Shown: positions 1-8,047 of the stretch, in pieces | Layout: every line of letters begins with the position of its first letter | Position numbering within the stretch: the first letter of the stretch is position 1 | Assembly (NCBI GenBank): GCA_015233515.1 | Contig: JADFXS010000024.1 | Span: 1-21,901, forward strand | DNA length: 21,901 nucleotides | Source of the DNA: Deltaproteobacteria bacterium | GTDB lineage: Bacteria; Desulfobacterota; Desulfarculia; Adiutricales; JAGVGV01 | Reading direction: 5' to 3' | Made by a program: the position numbers and the translations under genes | Notes under the pieces: model-generated | The model's database searches: none | Told to the model about the DNA's origin: nothing | What the model saw: the letters and a program-made list of their open reading frames with translations, nothing else

Positions 1-66
1 CTGATATAATTAGATAATCCTCGAAAATACCAGGGATTCTCTTAAACTCCAGTTAGACTCAAGGCC

Positions 67-750
67 ATGGCCGGACAGCTCGATTCTATCATGGAGCAGG
101 CCGCTCAAAAAAATATGGACATCATATCAACCATGCGCATGCTCGCTGAAGCTGAAATCAATGAAAGACAGCAAAATTCCATCGCCCTCAGATGGAAGCA
201 ATCCAAATTGAACGAAAAGACCACTATTGACCGCTTTGACTTCAATCACCACAAATCAAGAAAGGAGCAGAAAACTCGGATTCTAAACCTGCTGAACCTG
301 GACTTTCTCAAAAAGCACATGGATGTTATCCTGATCGGAAATCCGGGCACGGGCAAGACTTTCCTGGCTAAATGCATCGCCTACGCGGCGGTCAACGCCA
401 ATTTCAAAGTCCTCTTTACCTCTACCATAGATATGATCAACCATCTCATCGCCGCTGAAGCTGACCATTCCCTCTTGAGAAAGCTCCAATTCTATCACTC
501 ACCGGACCTCCTGGTCTGTGACGAACTCGGTTATCTTTCTCTGGGCCAACAAGGATCAAACCTCTTCTTCCAAGTTATCACTCATAGGCACGATCAAAAG
601 TCGACCATACTCACGACTAATCTGCCATTTGCTGATTGGGGAAACGTTTTTGATTCAACCATGACCGCCACGGCGATCGCCGACCGACTCGTATACAACT
701 CCGAGGTCCTTATTCTAGGAGGAAGCAGCTATAGAAGAAAGGAAAAATAA
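67..750 (+). CDS. istB: IS21-family helper ATPase IstB
   Basis: AAA+ ATPase that assists the IstA transposase in target choice and strand transfer. The 227-residue product has Walker A GNPGTGKT at residues 91-98 and Walker B LLVCDEL with the D-E pair at 152-153, followed by the LTTNLPFADW sensor region and an arginine-containing ADRLVY segment typical of IstB. The length is close to the usual ~240-260 residues. The frame is closed by a TAA at 43-45, so ATG 67 is the first ATG; the sequence before it shows no strong Shine-Dalgarno site, which fits translational coupling to an istA ending just upstream. Two features support this being a current or recent IS gene: it is intact and it is followed by the expected right end. 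istA itself is not in the window. Confidence 0.92.
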   Translation: MAGQLDSIMEQAAQKNMDIISTMRMLAEAEINERQQNSIALRWKQSKLNEKTTIDRFDFNHHKSRKEQKTRILNLLNLDFLKKHMDVILIGNPGTGKTFLAKCIAYAAVNANFKVLFTSTIDMINHLIAAEADHSLLRKLQFYHSPDLLVCDELGYLSLGQQGSNLFFQVITHRHDQKSTILTTNLPFADWGNVFDSTMTATAIADRLVYNSEVLILGGSSYRRKEK

Positions 751-850
751 AAGACAAAAACAAATCACCAGGGGGCTAGGCCTATTGGGTTACCCCCAAT
801 CATTTCGTACGCCCTAAAAAAAGTCGGCGTGACGCATAGCTATGTACTTT

Positions 851-910
851 TTAACCGGTGGCCCATTTCTAAACCGGCCATTTTGGCCCATTTTCTAACC
901 GGCGGTAACA
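851..910 (+). repeat. IS21 right-end transposase-binding repeats
   Basis: Three AACCGG cores (853-858, 872-877, 897-902) alternate with two GGCCCATTT cores (860-868, 885-893). Multiple terminal repeats of this kind are the known IstA binding sites of IS21-family elements. The last bases, GGTAACA, mark the probable outer boundary at 910. Confidence 0.7.
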
Positions 911-1269
911 GTAATATGCTGATATCACAAAGATATTAAGAAATTACCCTTTTTGGGCTTTATTTAAGTAACTTGACGATAATTATACGTAATTACGTTT
1001 TCATTTTCAAAAGGCCAAAGTGTTACGAAAAAGCAATATTTTCTTCCCCAAAAGTCTTTCTAACAAATCGTCATCTGGAAATACCAGATATCATCATCAT
1101 CTACTTCAGGAGGTTCTAGTTCGACCAGAAAAACGCCAAGCGATTCCCTTGTCCCCTGAGCTAATCAAAAACTAGCGGGACTTTCCTAAAAAAGTTTAAT
1201 CCTGACCTTTGATTTTCTTCTTAACTTGTTGAAACACCAAATAAAAGTTGTTTTCGGCTGCAGCCAGAC
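911..1269. other. Gene-free gap between two IS elements
   Basis: No credible intact gene is visible. It holds a perfect 12-bp palindrome ACGTAATTACGT (987-998), a small hairpin ATCTGG-aaata-CCAGAT (1073-1089), and on the - strand a stop-free stretch (1164 to 1063, stop at 1060-1062) that reads as an acidic peptide tail with VELEPPEVDDDDIWYF. That tail looks like the last ~30 residues of a lost gene, but I do not recognise the family. Confidence 0.4.
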
Positions 1270-1283
1270 CTGTATACACAAAC
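1270..1283 (+). repeat. IS1634 left inverted repeat
   Basis: CTGTATACACAAAC matches the reverse complement of 3040-3053 at 13 of 14 positions and defines the left boundary of the element. Confidence 0.8.
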
Positions 1284-1325
1284 AATATTTATTAGATTTT
1301 ATATAATGTCCTTATAATAAAAGGC

Positions 1326-1354
1326 TTGACATAGAAATATGAATAATGTATATA
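1326..1354 (+). promoter_or_regulatory. IS1634 transposase promoter, sigma70 type
   Basis: TTGACA (1326-1331), a 17-bp spacer, and TATATA (1349-1354). The predicted transcription start falls at about 1360-1362, on the ATG at 1361, so the message would have almost no leader. The upstream in-frame ATG (1346) would lie inside the promoter. Confidence 0.55.
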
Positions 1355-1360
1355 CAAATC

Positions 1361-3037
1361 ATGGCCAGCCTGCAGAAAGTCAAAGTCAAGGGGAAAACTT
1401 ACTGGCGCATCGTTGTTTCCAAGAGGGTCAACGGTAAACCAAGGGCTATTCCTGTTCTTCATCTTGGAACCGCCGATCAAATCCTGGAACGGATTATGAG
1501 CGCCCCTCAGGGAATTCTTCGCCTTCAATCCTTTCAGCACGGCGATGTCGCCGCCCTCAAGCGTATGGCCGATGCCCTGGGCATAGTGGACATCATTAAT
1601 CGCCACGCCGACCAAACCGCCCGGAAGATCAGCGTCGGGACAACCATTTTCCTGGCCGCCATTAACCGCGCCATTCGACCTCGATCCAAGCGTTCCTTTG
1701 CCACCTGGGCCAAGGGCACTTCCATCGGCCGGCTCTTCGATCTGGAGTTGGAGACCTTTACCAGTCAATTTTTTTGGGATCAAATGGAGGCTCTGCCCAT
1801 CCAGGCCCTGGAACGAATCGAGGATGAATTAACCCGCCGGGTCCTCGATGTATTCAAAATCCGACTCTCCACCTTATGTTACGACACCACCAATTTTTTC
1901 ACTTACATCGCCGGCGACAATCTGAAATCCACCTTGGCGGAGCGGGGACACAACAAACAGAAGCGGCGTGACTTGAAGCAGTTTTCCCTGGCTCTTCTGG
2001 TTTCCCGGGACGGGCAAATTCCTCTTTGCTCGCATGTTTATGAAGGCAATGAAGTCGATGTAGCCATCTTTCCAGACTCCCTGGCCCGGATGAAACAACG
2101 TCTCACCGGCCTGGCCAGTCCTTTGGATGAATTGACCCTGGTCTACGATAAAGGGAACAACTCCAGAAAGAATCAAGCTCTGATCGATGCCGCTCCTTTT
2201 TCCTACGTCGCTTCCCTGACCCCGAGTCATCACCGGGATCTTTTGGCCATCCCGGCTCAGCGATACACCCCTTTGGATACCGGGCCTCTGGCCGGCTTGT
2301 CAGTCTTTCGCTGTCAAGACAGCATCTGGGATAAGGAACGGACCCTGGTCCTGCTTATCAGCGAAAAATTAAGGCAAGGTCAGATTCAAGGCTTTGACCA
2401 GCAACTGATAAAACGATTACGTGTTTTATATGAGTGGAAGCGGACCCTGGCGAAACCGAACAGCGGACCGAGAAGCCTGGAAAACGCCAGAAAGCGGATC
2501 GATAAACTTTTAGAAGGCCAGCATATTAAAGAAGTATTGAAAATTGAGTATCATTCGCTGCGAAAAGGAGAAGCGCGCCTGACCTGGGAGCTTGACCGCC
2601 AAGCCAAAACTTACCTGGAAAACGAGGTTTTCGGAAAACGATTTTTGGTGACCGACCGTGGCGATTGGGCCACGGAGGAGATCATCGCGGCATACAATGG
2701 CTTGAGCCAGGTGGAAGCGGCTTTCCGGCAGCTGAAAAACACCGAGCATCTGGCGGTCCGGCCGCAATATCATTGGACCGATCAAAAGGTCCGGGTTCAT
2801 GCTTTTATTTGTCTTTTGGCTCTGCTTCTAACCAGATTGCTGGAAAGAGAAGCCAAAAATCTCGGCTTTTCCATCTCTTCAAACGCCCTCTTGGAAAAGC
2901 TGGCCACTATCAGATTGGCTATGGTTCTGCGGCCAGCCGGACAGCAGGGTGGACGGCCCAAAACGGAGTGGATCATCGAACAAAACGAGGATACTTCCGC
3001 TCTGGATTTATTCCATCAACTCGTCCCTCAAGAATAG
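1361..3037 (+). CDS. IS1634-family DDE transposase
   Basis: RNase H-fold transposase that cuts and joins the IS ends. Near the N-terminus it carries the family signature YWRIVVSKRVNGKPR and VLHLGTAD. The catalytic triad can be placed, in residues counted from ATG 1361: D175 in YDTTNFF, D263 in VYDKGNNS, and E452 in SQVEAAFRQLK, the last lying in a Y-x-G-L-x-x-V-E-x-x-F-R-x-L-K block like the YREK motif of IS4 relatives. A longer reading starts at 1346 (563 residues), but that ATG overlaps the -10 region, so I chose MASLQKVKVKG at 1361 (558 residues). The frame is intact and the gene is bracketed by matching inverted repeats, so the element may be active. No other gene lies in the element. Confidence 0.93.
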   Translation: MASLQKVKVKGKTYWRIVVSKRVNGKPRAIPVLHLGTADQILERIMSAPQGILRLQSFQHGDVAALKRMADALGIVDIINRHADQTARKISVGTTIFLAAINRAIRPRSKRSFATWAKGTSIGRLFDLELETFTSQFFWDQMEALPIQALERIEDELTRRVLDVFKIRLSTLCYDTTNFFTYIAGDNLKSTLAERGHNKQKRRDLKQFSLALLVSRDGQIPLCSHVYEGNEVDVAIFPDSLARMKQRLTGLASPLDELTLVYDKGNNSRKNQALIDAAPFSYVASLTPSHHRDLLAIPAQRYTPLDTGPLAGLSVFRCQDSIWDKERTLVLLISEKLRQGQIQGFDQQLIKRLRVLYEWKRTLAKPNSGPRSLENARKRIDKLLEGQHIKEVLKIEYHSLRKGEARLTWELDRQAKTYLENEVFGKRFLVTDRGDWATEEIIAAYNGLSQVEAAFRQLKNTEHLAVRPQYHWTDQKVRVHAFICLLALLLTRLLEREAKNLGFSISSNALLEKLATIRLAMVLRPAGQQGGRPKTEWIIEQNEDTSALDLFHQLVPQE

Positions 3038-3039
3038 TC

Positions 3040-3053
3040 GTTTGTATATACAG
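3040..3053 (-). repeat. IS1634 right inverted repeat
   Basis: GTTTGTATATACAG is the inverted partner of 1270-1283. It lies 2 bp past the transposase stop codon. Confidence 0.8.
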
Positions 3054-3107
3054 AATTATCGTACATAACTTATTGTTATCTATTGATATTTTATCGTTTT
3101 TAGCGCA

Positions 3108-3148
3108 CTGCTTTAGGAAACTCCCGCTAGAATCGGGAGCTTAAGCAG
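3108..3148. repeat. Interrupted palindrome / hairpin
   Basis: Inner arms CTCCCG (3121-3126) and CGGGAG (3134-3139) enclose a 7-base loop. Outer arms CTGCTT (3108-3113) and AAGCAG (3143-3148) continue the symmetry. It may be a terminator-like hairpin or the relic of another IS end, since it lies between the IS1634 element and a decayed transposase. No T-run follows on either strand. Confidence 0.4.
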
Positions 3149-3439
3149 GATTGCGAGAAGACGGCCAAGCACATCTTATACAAAATGGCTCTTCGCTGTT
3201 TGGAGTGAGTAAAATTTAAGGCCCATGTCGGCCTGGATAGCGTTACACAGGCTGAGGCGCCGTCAAAGCCGAGCCCTTCGGGTGCCTTCGACAGCCTTGA
3301 CTACACCTTTTTGCCCGTGCTTTCTATCAGATAGGCCGACGGCGGGAGGATGGCCCCGACCTCTGGCATAAGGATTAATTCCAGGGCTCGGGTCAACGAG
3401 ATCTGGAAGGCAAATCCATGACCCATTTACTTACCACTT
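3149..3439. other. Decayed sequence without a gene
   Basis: Every frame is broken by stops. It leads into the decayed transposase and may be its degenerate 5' half, but I could not align it to a known family by eye. Confidence 0.3.
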
Positions 3440-4190
3440 GAAACAGCGAAGAGGCTACAAAATCAGCCAAGCCCACCTTAATCTGAAAACTATGATCTGC
3501 GACGACAACTTGTATTCCAAACATCCCTTCATCGAGGAACTCAAATCAGCCCGAATGTCTTTTATCTAGGTCGACAAACCCGCCGAACACAAAATCTTGT
3601 TCGAATGAATTACCGAGTTTCTGACCATGAAAGAAAACACGATCTTTGAAATCATAGATCGGGAAAAAAAGCTTTACCGCTATGAATGGGTCAACGGCGT
3701 TCCCCTAAACGGTTCCTCCAAATCCGGCCATGTCTGGTTCTTAGAATAAATAATAAACGGAAAAAAAGGGACGATCACCACAAAACTTGGGTAACGGATG
3801 TGGAGATCGACCGGCATAATGTCAATGATTTGGTCAAGGCCGGACCTGGCAGGTAAAAAATAAATTACCAAGCATCTAACACTTTGAAATATCAGGTGTA
3901 ACTCATCGACCGTAACCAAGGGCTCTGGAAAAGCAACCTTTCGTATATTTTCATTTTCCTCAATCTGTTGGCCTTCCTGGCCTATCAAATTTTCGACTCG
4001 ACCAACGAATATTATCAACGCATCCGAGCCAAATTCTCTCTGAAGGTCGAATCTGGAACCAATTGCCCTGTGCAATCCGAAACATCATTTTTCAGTTTTG
4101 GCGAGAACTGATGACTTTTCTCTTTCACCCGGACCATATGGCGCCATCATTTTAGCCCCCACCTCCAGGCGGACATGAATCTCGTGATAA
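3440..4190 (+). pseudogene. Decayed DDE transposase (C-terminal half readable)
   Basis: Fragments of one protein appear on the + strand in shifting frames, cut by several stops. In order I read CDDNLYSKHPFIEELKSARM, then VDKPAEHKILFE, then KKLYRYEWVNGVPLN, then a degraded W-K-(I)-x-N-x-x-x-N-T-L-K-Y-Q segment near 3850-3895, then FIFLNLLAFLAYQIFD and YYQRIRAKFSL around 3950-4045. This series resembles the C-terminal half of a DDE transposase in which a W-K-x-E-N-E-x-F-N-x-L-K helix carries the last acidic residue. At least three frame changes and three stops mean it cannot be functional. The exact family is a guess from memory of similar sequences; that it is a dead transposase is the firmer statement. 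Confidence 0.6.
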
Positions 4191-4466
4191 AACTTCCCGT
4201 GGCTCTGTCCAGCCGACGTCGGGTTTTTCTCTTAAGCTTGGATGGCTATGAAATTAGAGTGGAAAGCTGATATTTTTTTCAAACCACCTCGAATAATAAC
4301 AAAATTTTCCTGCGACATTCTTTTCGGGCATAAGACGCCACGTCATGAATTTGCTTGTCGCTGAGGGTACCACCTCATAACAACTCACAGAGAATCGCTG
4401 ACAAGGTGTTCTATCAATTTATTAAATATTGTATTATAATCCACAGTATGAAAAAATATCGATCTA
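4191..4466. other. Gene-free stretch before the polysaccharide block
   Basis: No supported ORF. It becomes AT-rich toward 4410-4450 (TTATTAAATATTGTATTATAA), as expected just upstream of a promoter. Confidence 0.35.
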
Positions 4467-4499
4467 TTGACAAGCCAGACCTCACGCCTGGGATATAAT
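4467..4499 (+). promoter_or_regulatory. Possible promoter of the epimerase gene
   Basis: TTGACA (4467-4472) and a perfect TATAAT (4494-4499) lie 32 bp before the epimerase ATG. The spacer is 21 bp, longer than the usual 16-18, so either the -10 works with a weaker unseen -35 or the TTGACA match is coincidental. Confidence 0.4.
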
Positions 4500-4531
4500 G
4501 ACGTCGTAGGGAAAATAGAGGAAGGATAAAC

Positions 4532-5485
4532 ATGATTGAAAATAAGAAAATTTTTATTACCGGCGGCGCCGGCTTCATCGGCTCGACTTTGGCCGGTTGT
4601 CTTTGCCAGAATAACAAAATAATTTTATATGATAACCTTTCCAGAAACTCCATACAGGATAGATCGTTCCAGAACAATCCCAACATAGAACTGATCAATG
4701 GTGAAATATTGGATCAAGAGGCTTTGAGTCGATCCATGGCAGGAGCGGACATTATCGTGCACTGTGCGGCTATTGCCGGGATAGACACGGTGATAAAAAG
4801 TCCTGTGACCACCATGCGAGTCAACATGGTGGGGACCGCCAACGTGCTTGAAGCAGCGTCCCGACTTTCCAAATGTGACAGAGTGGTCTGTTTTTCTACC
4901 AGTGAAGTTTTTGGCCAACACGCCTTTTGTTCCAGTGAAAGCGATAAAACCGTCATGGGGCAAGTCGGGGAGGCTCGTTGGACTTACGCTGTCAGCAAGC
5001 TGGCCGGGGAACACCTCGGGATTGCATATTTTCAGGAAAAAGGATTACCTGTAACGGTTGTCCGGCCATTTAACATCTATGGCCCAGGCCAAGTCGGCGA
5101 AGGCGCGCTCCGAATTTTTATTCAACGAGCGATTAGGAACGAGACCATCGAAATTCACGGCAACGGAACTCAAATCAGAGCATGGTGTTATGTCGATGAT
5201 ATGATCGAAGGGCTTATTCTGGCCCTAAGCCATCCCCGGGCTGTCGGGGAGTCTTTCAACATCGGTAACCAACGGGCCGTGGCCACTATTTACGGTCTGG
5301 CCAACACCGTGATTCGAATTCTCGAATCCAAATCCAAATTGGTATTCACAAACAAGGATTATGTAGATGTTGAGTTGCGTGTGCCTGCTGTTCTTAAAGC
5401 CAAGGAGCTATTGGGATTTGAAGCTAAAATCGATCTTGACGAGGGCATACGACGGACTGCCGAATACTACAGAAGGTTTATGTAG
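4532..5485 (+). CDS. NAD-dependent sugar-nucleotide epimerase/dehydratase (extended SDR)
   Basis: Cytoplasmic extended short-chain dehydrogenase that most likely epimerises or dehydrates a nucleotide sugar for surface-glycan synthesis. The 317-residue product opens with the NAD-binding loop GGAGFIGS (residues 11-18). The catalytic Y152-x3-K156 is in [10 protein letters not shown] and the supporting serine/threonine is in FSTSEVFG (121-128). [10 protein letters not shown] and the R-A-W-C-Y-V-D-D block (substrate-binding region) follow, and the length is normal for the family. The start at 4532 is supported by GAGGAAGGA at 4518-4526, 5 nt away. The stop is 3 nt before the next gene, so the two are probably co-translated. 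The substrate cannot be read from sequence; UDP-glucose 4-epimerase-like, dTDP-glucose dehydratase-like or GDP-sugar activities are all possible. Confidence 0.88.
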   Translation: MIENKKIFITGGAGFIGSTLAGCLCQNNKIILYDNLSRNSIQDRSFQNNPNIELINGEILDQEALSRSMAGADIIVHCAAIAGIDTVIKSPVTTMRVNMVGTANVLEAASRLSKCDRVVCFSTSEVFGQHAFCSSESDKTVMGQVGEARWTYAVSKLAGEHLGIAYFQEKGLPVTVVRPFNIYGPGQVGEGALRIFIQRAIRNETIEIHGNGTQIRAWCYVDDMIEGLILALSHPRAVGESFNIGNQRAVATIYGLANTVIRILESKSKLVFTNKDYVDVELRVPAVLKAKELLGFEAKIDLDEGIRRTAEYYRRFM

Positions 5486-5488
5486 TAA

Positions 5489-6562
5489 ATGACCGAAGCA
5501 ATGGCCTTGGAAACCTTACGCCAGGCTGGTAATTTCAATCCTCGGCGGATGGCGGACTTGATGCGGGCGACAATAACCCGTATGAAACTTGACCTTTCCG
5601 CAATGACAATTCTGACCGAGGCGGCCAGCGGCGTCTACTCAGTAACTCCGGTTATAGCCGCGCTGGCCGGCGCTAAAAAAGTTCTGGCGGTCACCCGGGA
5701 GTCGAAATTCGCCACCGTCGCGGAGGTGATGGCCCAGACCCGAGCCATGGAGGTTCTATGCGGTTTAGAAGAAAATCGTGTGGAAATTCATAATCGACGC
5801 ACCCTTGATTTATTTGCTCAGGCAGACGTGGTGACCAACCTGGGCTTTGTAAGGCCCGTGGATGAAGAGGCGGTGGCCGCCATGAAAGCCACCGCGGTCA
5901 TCTCACTTATGTGTGAAAGCTGGGAGTTAAGACCCGGTGATGTGGCGCTAGACGCCTGCCGAAAAAAAGGTGTTCCGGTCCTTGGGGTCGATGAGGACCA
6001 TCCGGACGTCAGAGTTTTCGAATATTCAGGTCCGCTCGCGTTAAAAATGCTCATCGAGGCTCAAATCGAGCTACACAAAGCCCTGGTCGTCATTATCAGT
6101 GGTGACAAATTCGGGTTGACCATCGCTCGTTATCTGGCCAAAGCCGGGATAAGTTCTTATTTATATACTTCCTTGGTTGAGGCGCGTGATGATGTCTTGG
6201 CCAGGGCCGACGCCGTCCTGATCGCAGATTATTGTCGGGAAAACGAGGTTATCGGTCAAACAGGAGATTTTACCGCCGAAGAATTTGTTCAGGCGGCTCC
6301 ACTGGCTACGGTGATACAATTTGCTGGCTCGAATGATGTGGAAGGCTTAAGGAGACAGGGGGTAATTCCATACCCCGACGCCAAACTTCAAAGTTGGCGT
6401 ATGGCTCAAACTTTAGCTTCCCTGGGCCCCAGGCCGGTCATTGAACTGCATACCGCTGGTATAAAAGTGGGAGCAGCCTTAGCTCAGGCGAGACAAATGA
6501 CATCGGATCCGGCCGAAATTATCGCTTGGGCTTCAGAGCATAGTCCATCCCAAATGGTTTAA
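5489..6562 (+). CDS. Unrecognised protein with two Rossmann-like segments
   Basis: I do not recognise a named family. The 357-residue product is soluble and has two stretches that look like nucleotide-binding beta-alpha units: EAASGVYSVTPVIAALAGAK (45-64) followed by the strand KVLAV, and the strand ALVVIISGDKFGLTIARYLA (198-217). Between them are a helix-rich region and V-V-T-N-L-G-F (114-120), the type of segment that contacts NAD in two-domain dehydrogenases such as the D-hydroxyacid or adenosylhomocysteinase groups. The gene starts 3 nt after the epimerase stop. The only Shine-Dalgarno candidate, AGAAGG (5471-5476), is 12 nt from the ATG and inside the epimerase end, so coupled translation is likely. 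Working with the epimerase on a nucleotide sugar is a reasonable guess, no more. Confidence 0.7.
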   Translation: MTEAMALETLRQAGNFNPRRMADLMRATITRMKLDLSAMTILTEAASGVYSVTPVIAALAGAKKVLAVTRESKFATVAEVMAQTRAMEVLCGLEENRVEIHNRRTLDLFAQADVVTNLGFVRPVDEEAVAAMKATAVISLMCESWELRPGDVALDACRKKGVPVLGVDEDHPDVRVFEYSGPLALKMLIEAQIELHKALVVIISGDKFGLTIARYLAKAGISSYLYTSLVEARDDVLARADAVLIADYCRENEVIGQTGDFTAEEFVQAAPLATVIQFAGSNDVEGLRRQGVIPYPDAKLQSWRMAQTLASLGPRPVIELHTAGIKVGAALAQARQMTSDPAEIIAWASEHSPSQMV

Positions 6563-7041
6563 TTTTTATGTAAGAAAGCCCATATGGCGATCCACGAAAG
6601 TGAAGCTAAGGTCTCTTACCAGGTAAGACCTTGGGGTGACGCCTAGTCCACCTCGGTTATGTGATCATCAGTCGGAATATGCAGAAATTTTAGCCACGGT
6701 CAGTATTGGTGAACGAAGCTGTTTTGAGTTTTAAATTGAGGGTCACTCTCACACTGGGGCAATGTTTTTGGTAAATCGCGGTTGCTAATACACCTAAACT
6801 GGGATATCAACAGCATCCAATGACGATTCAATAAAAAGATTGAGTCGTTAGAAGCTGTCTCAAAAAAAAGATAGTATTTCCATGGGAAATTCTTAATGTA
6901 TGCGGAGTCGACTTATCGGATGACCAATAAACGCGAGGCGAACTCTTAATTCCATCTTCCGCTGATCGATTTGACCAATGAGGGAGTTTACTAAGGAAGC
7001 AAGATGAAGCGCCTGATGGGAGCCTGGATACCCAAAAAAAA
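6563..7041. other. Gene-free stretch inside the polysaccharide block
   Basis: No intact ORF. Just after the preceding gene is an imperfect inverted repeat, AAGGTCTCTTACC (6608-6620) against GGTAAGACCTT (6622-6632), which could be a hairpin but has no T-run. The first ~200 bases contain readable but stop-broken words such as YQVRPWG, possibly the relic of a small cupin-like gene. At about 6852-6865 the sequence AGCTGTCTCAAAA resembles ends of IS5-like elements, but no partner end is seen. Confidence 0.3.
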
Positions 7042-7074
7042 TTGACAATTTTTTAAGATTCTGATAAAGATAAT
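7042..7074 (+). promoter_or_regulatory. Possible promoter of the wzm-wzt pair
   Basis: TTGACA (7042-7047) is followed by GATAAA at 15 bp (7063-7068) and by GATAAT at 21 bp (7069-7074). Either is an imperfect sigma70 arrangement. It lies about 140 bp before the permease start, so a long AT-rich leader would result. Confidence 0.35.
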
Positions 7075-7210
7075 GTAAACGAATTTGATTATATGATGAG
7101 TAATTAGATGTGATCTATAAAGTATGCTTTTGAGTTATCATGGAGCCAATTAGTTTTAAAGTCCTAGAACATTTGCTTGTTTACCGATATTCATTCATTG
7201 AGGCAACTTA

Positions 7211-8047
7211 ATGGCTTTTTTGAGTCCTGCAAAATTATGGTCCGATAGTGCCGCCACTATTCGCATTCTATATAATCATAGGAAATTAGCGTTAGAACTC
7301 GCTAAACGTGATTTAACAGACAGATATGCCGGTCAGTTTTTAGGCATATTGTGGGTTTTTGTGCATCCCATTATTCTTATTTGTATCTTCTTGTTCGTCT
7401 TCGCTTACGTGTTCAATATGAAAACACAAGGGACCACGCTAACCACTCCTCTGGGCTATTCCATCTATCTTCTCTCCGGATTGTTGCCATGGATGTCCAT
7501 CCAAGAAGGGCTTGGAAGGAGTCCTGTTTCCATCCTGAGTAACGCTAGTCTCGTCAAGCAGGTGATCTTTCCTTTGGAAACCTTACCCGTCAAAGTCATC
7601 CTTTCAACGCTGCCGTCCCAAATCGTGACAATATCCGCGCTGCTCTTATATACGCTTATAGACTCTAAATTTATTTCCTGGACCTATCTTCTCCTGCCTT
7701 TTTTAATAATAGGCCAGATTTTTCTAGTCACCGGCGTCGGCTTGATTCTATCGGCCATCGGCGTGTTTTTTCGAGATTTAAAAGATTTTATTCAAGTTGC
7801 TCTGACTGTAGGCATGTACACGACGCCTATTTTCTATTTCCCGGAAAGCGTCCCTAAGCAAGTTAAGCTGATCCTGTATCTCAATCCTTTTACTTATGTG
7901 ATTCAGTGCTTTCAAGATGTCTGTTACTATGGTGAAATCGCGCATCCAAGGGCCTGGGGTGTATCTATTGGGCTCACCCTTATAAGCTTTATTTTTGGTT
8001 GTCGAGTATTTCAGAGATTAAAAGTATATTTCGGGAGCTACCTATGA
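7211..8047 (+). CDS. wzm: ABC-2 type polysaccharide export permease Wzm
   Basis: Inner-membrane channel half of an O-antigen/teichoic-acid-type ABC exporter. The 278-residue product starts with the soluble ELAKRDLTDRYAGQFLGILW motif typical of Wzm/TagG/KpsM-like permeases. About six hydrophobic segments follow, among them PIILICIFLFVFAYVF, an aromatic PWMSIQEG, VTISALLLYTLI, LVTGVGLILSAIGVFF and the C-terminal ISFIFGCRVFQRL. The length matches the family. The start is supported by AGG at 7201-7203, 7 nt before ATG 7211. The stop overlaps the start of the ATPase gene (ATGA at 8044-8047), the usual arrangement for the two subunits. Confidence 0.92.
   Translation: MAFLSPAKLWSDSAATIRILYNHRKLALELAKRDLTDRYAGQFLGILWVFVHPIILICIFLFVFAYVFNMKTQGTTLTTPLGYSIYLLSGLLPWMSIQEGLGRSPVSILSNASLVKQVIFPLETLPVKVILSTLPSQIVTISALLLYTLIDSKFISWTYLLLPFLIIGQIFLVTGVGLILSAIGVFFRDLKDFIQVALTVGMYTTPIFYFPESVPKQVKLILYLNPFTYVIQCFQDVCYYGEIAHPRAWGVSIGLTLISFIFGCRVFQRLKVYFGSYL

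Larger units (their letters stand above)
1..910 (+). mobile_element. IS21-family insertion sequence, right part (left side outside window)
   Basis: The segment holds an istB gene followed by a right end of the repeated type seen in IS21-family elements. Three copies of AACCGG lie at 853-858, 872-877 and 897-902, interleaved with GGCCCATTT at 860-868 and 885-893, and the element closes with GGCGGTAACA at 901-910. The terminal CA fits the TG...CA ends of this family. istA and the left end lie before base 1, so neither length nor target duplication can be checked. Confidence 0.8.
1270..3053 (+). mobile_element. Complete IS1634-family insertion sequence
   Basis: The ends are CTGTATACACAAAC (1270-1283) and, inverted, GTTTGTATATACAG (3040-3053): 13 of 14 positions match, with one C/T difference. 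One transposase gene fills the interior. The 1784-bp size suits the IS1634 branch of the IS4 superfamily. The flanks (...CCAGAC and AATTAT...) show no obvious target duplication, so either the flanks have drifted or a recombination event followed insertion. Confidence 0.85.

Noticed and set aside
2665..3144. 159-codon + strand ORF overlapping the IS1634 transposase
   Set aside because: It runs in another frame of the transposase's C-terminal part and has low-complexity, non-protein-like composition.
3680..4075. 131-codon - strand ORF
   Set aside because: It is antisense to the decayed transposase, whose protein words are readable on the + strand.
6608..6632. Hairpin after the NAD-binding-like gene as a rho-independent terminator
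   Set aside because: The arms are imperfect and almost without a loop, and no T-run follows.
7999..8043. TTG start extending the Wzt ATPase by 15 residues
   Set aside because: ATG 8044 overlaps the wzm stop as ATGA and has a well-placed CGGGAG; the extension would lie inside wzm without a start signal.
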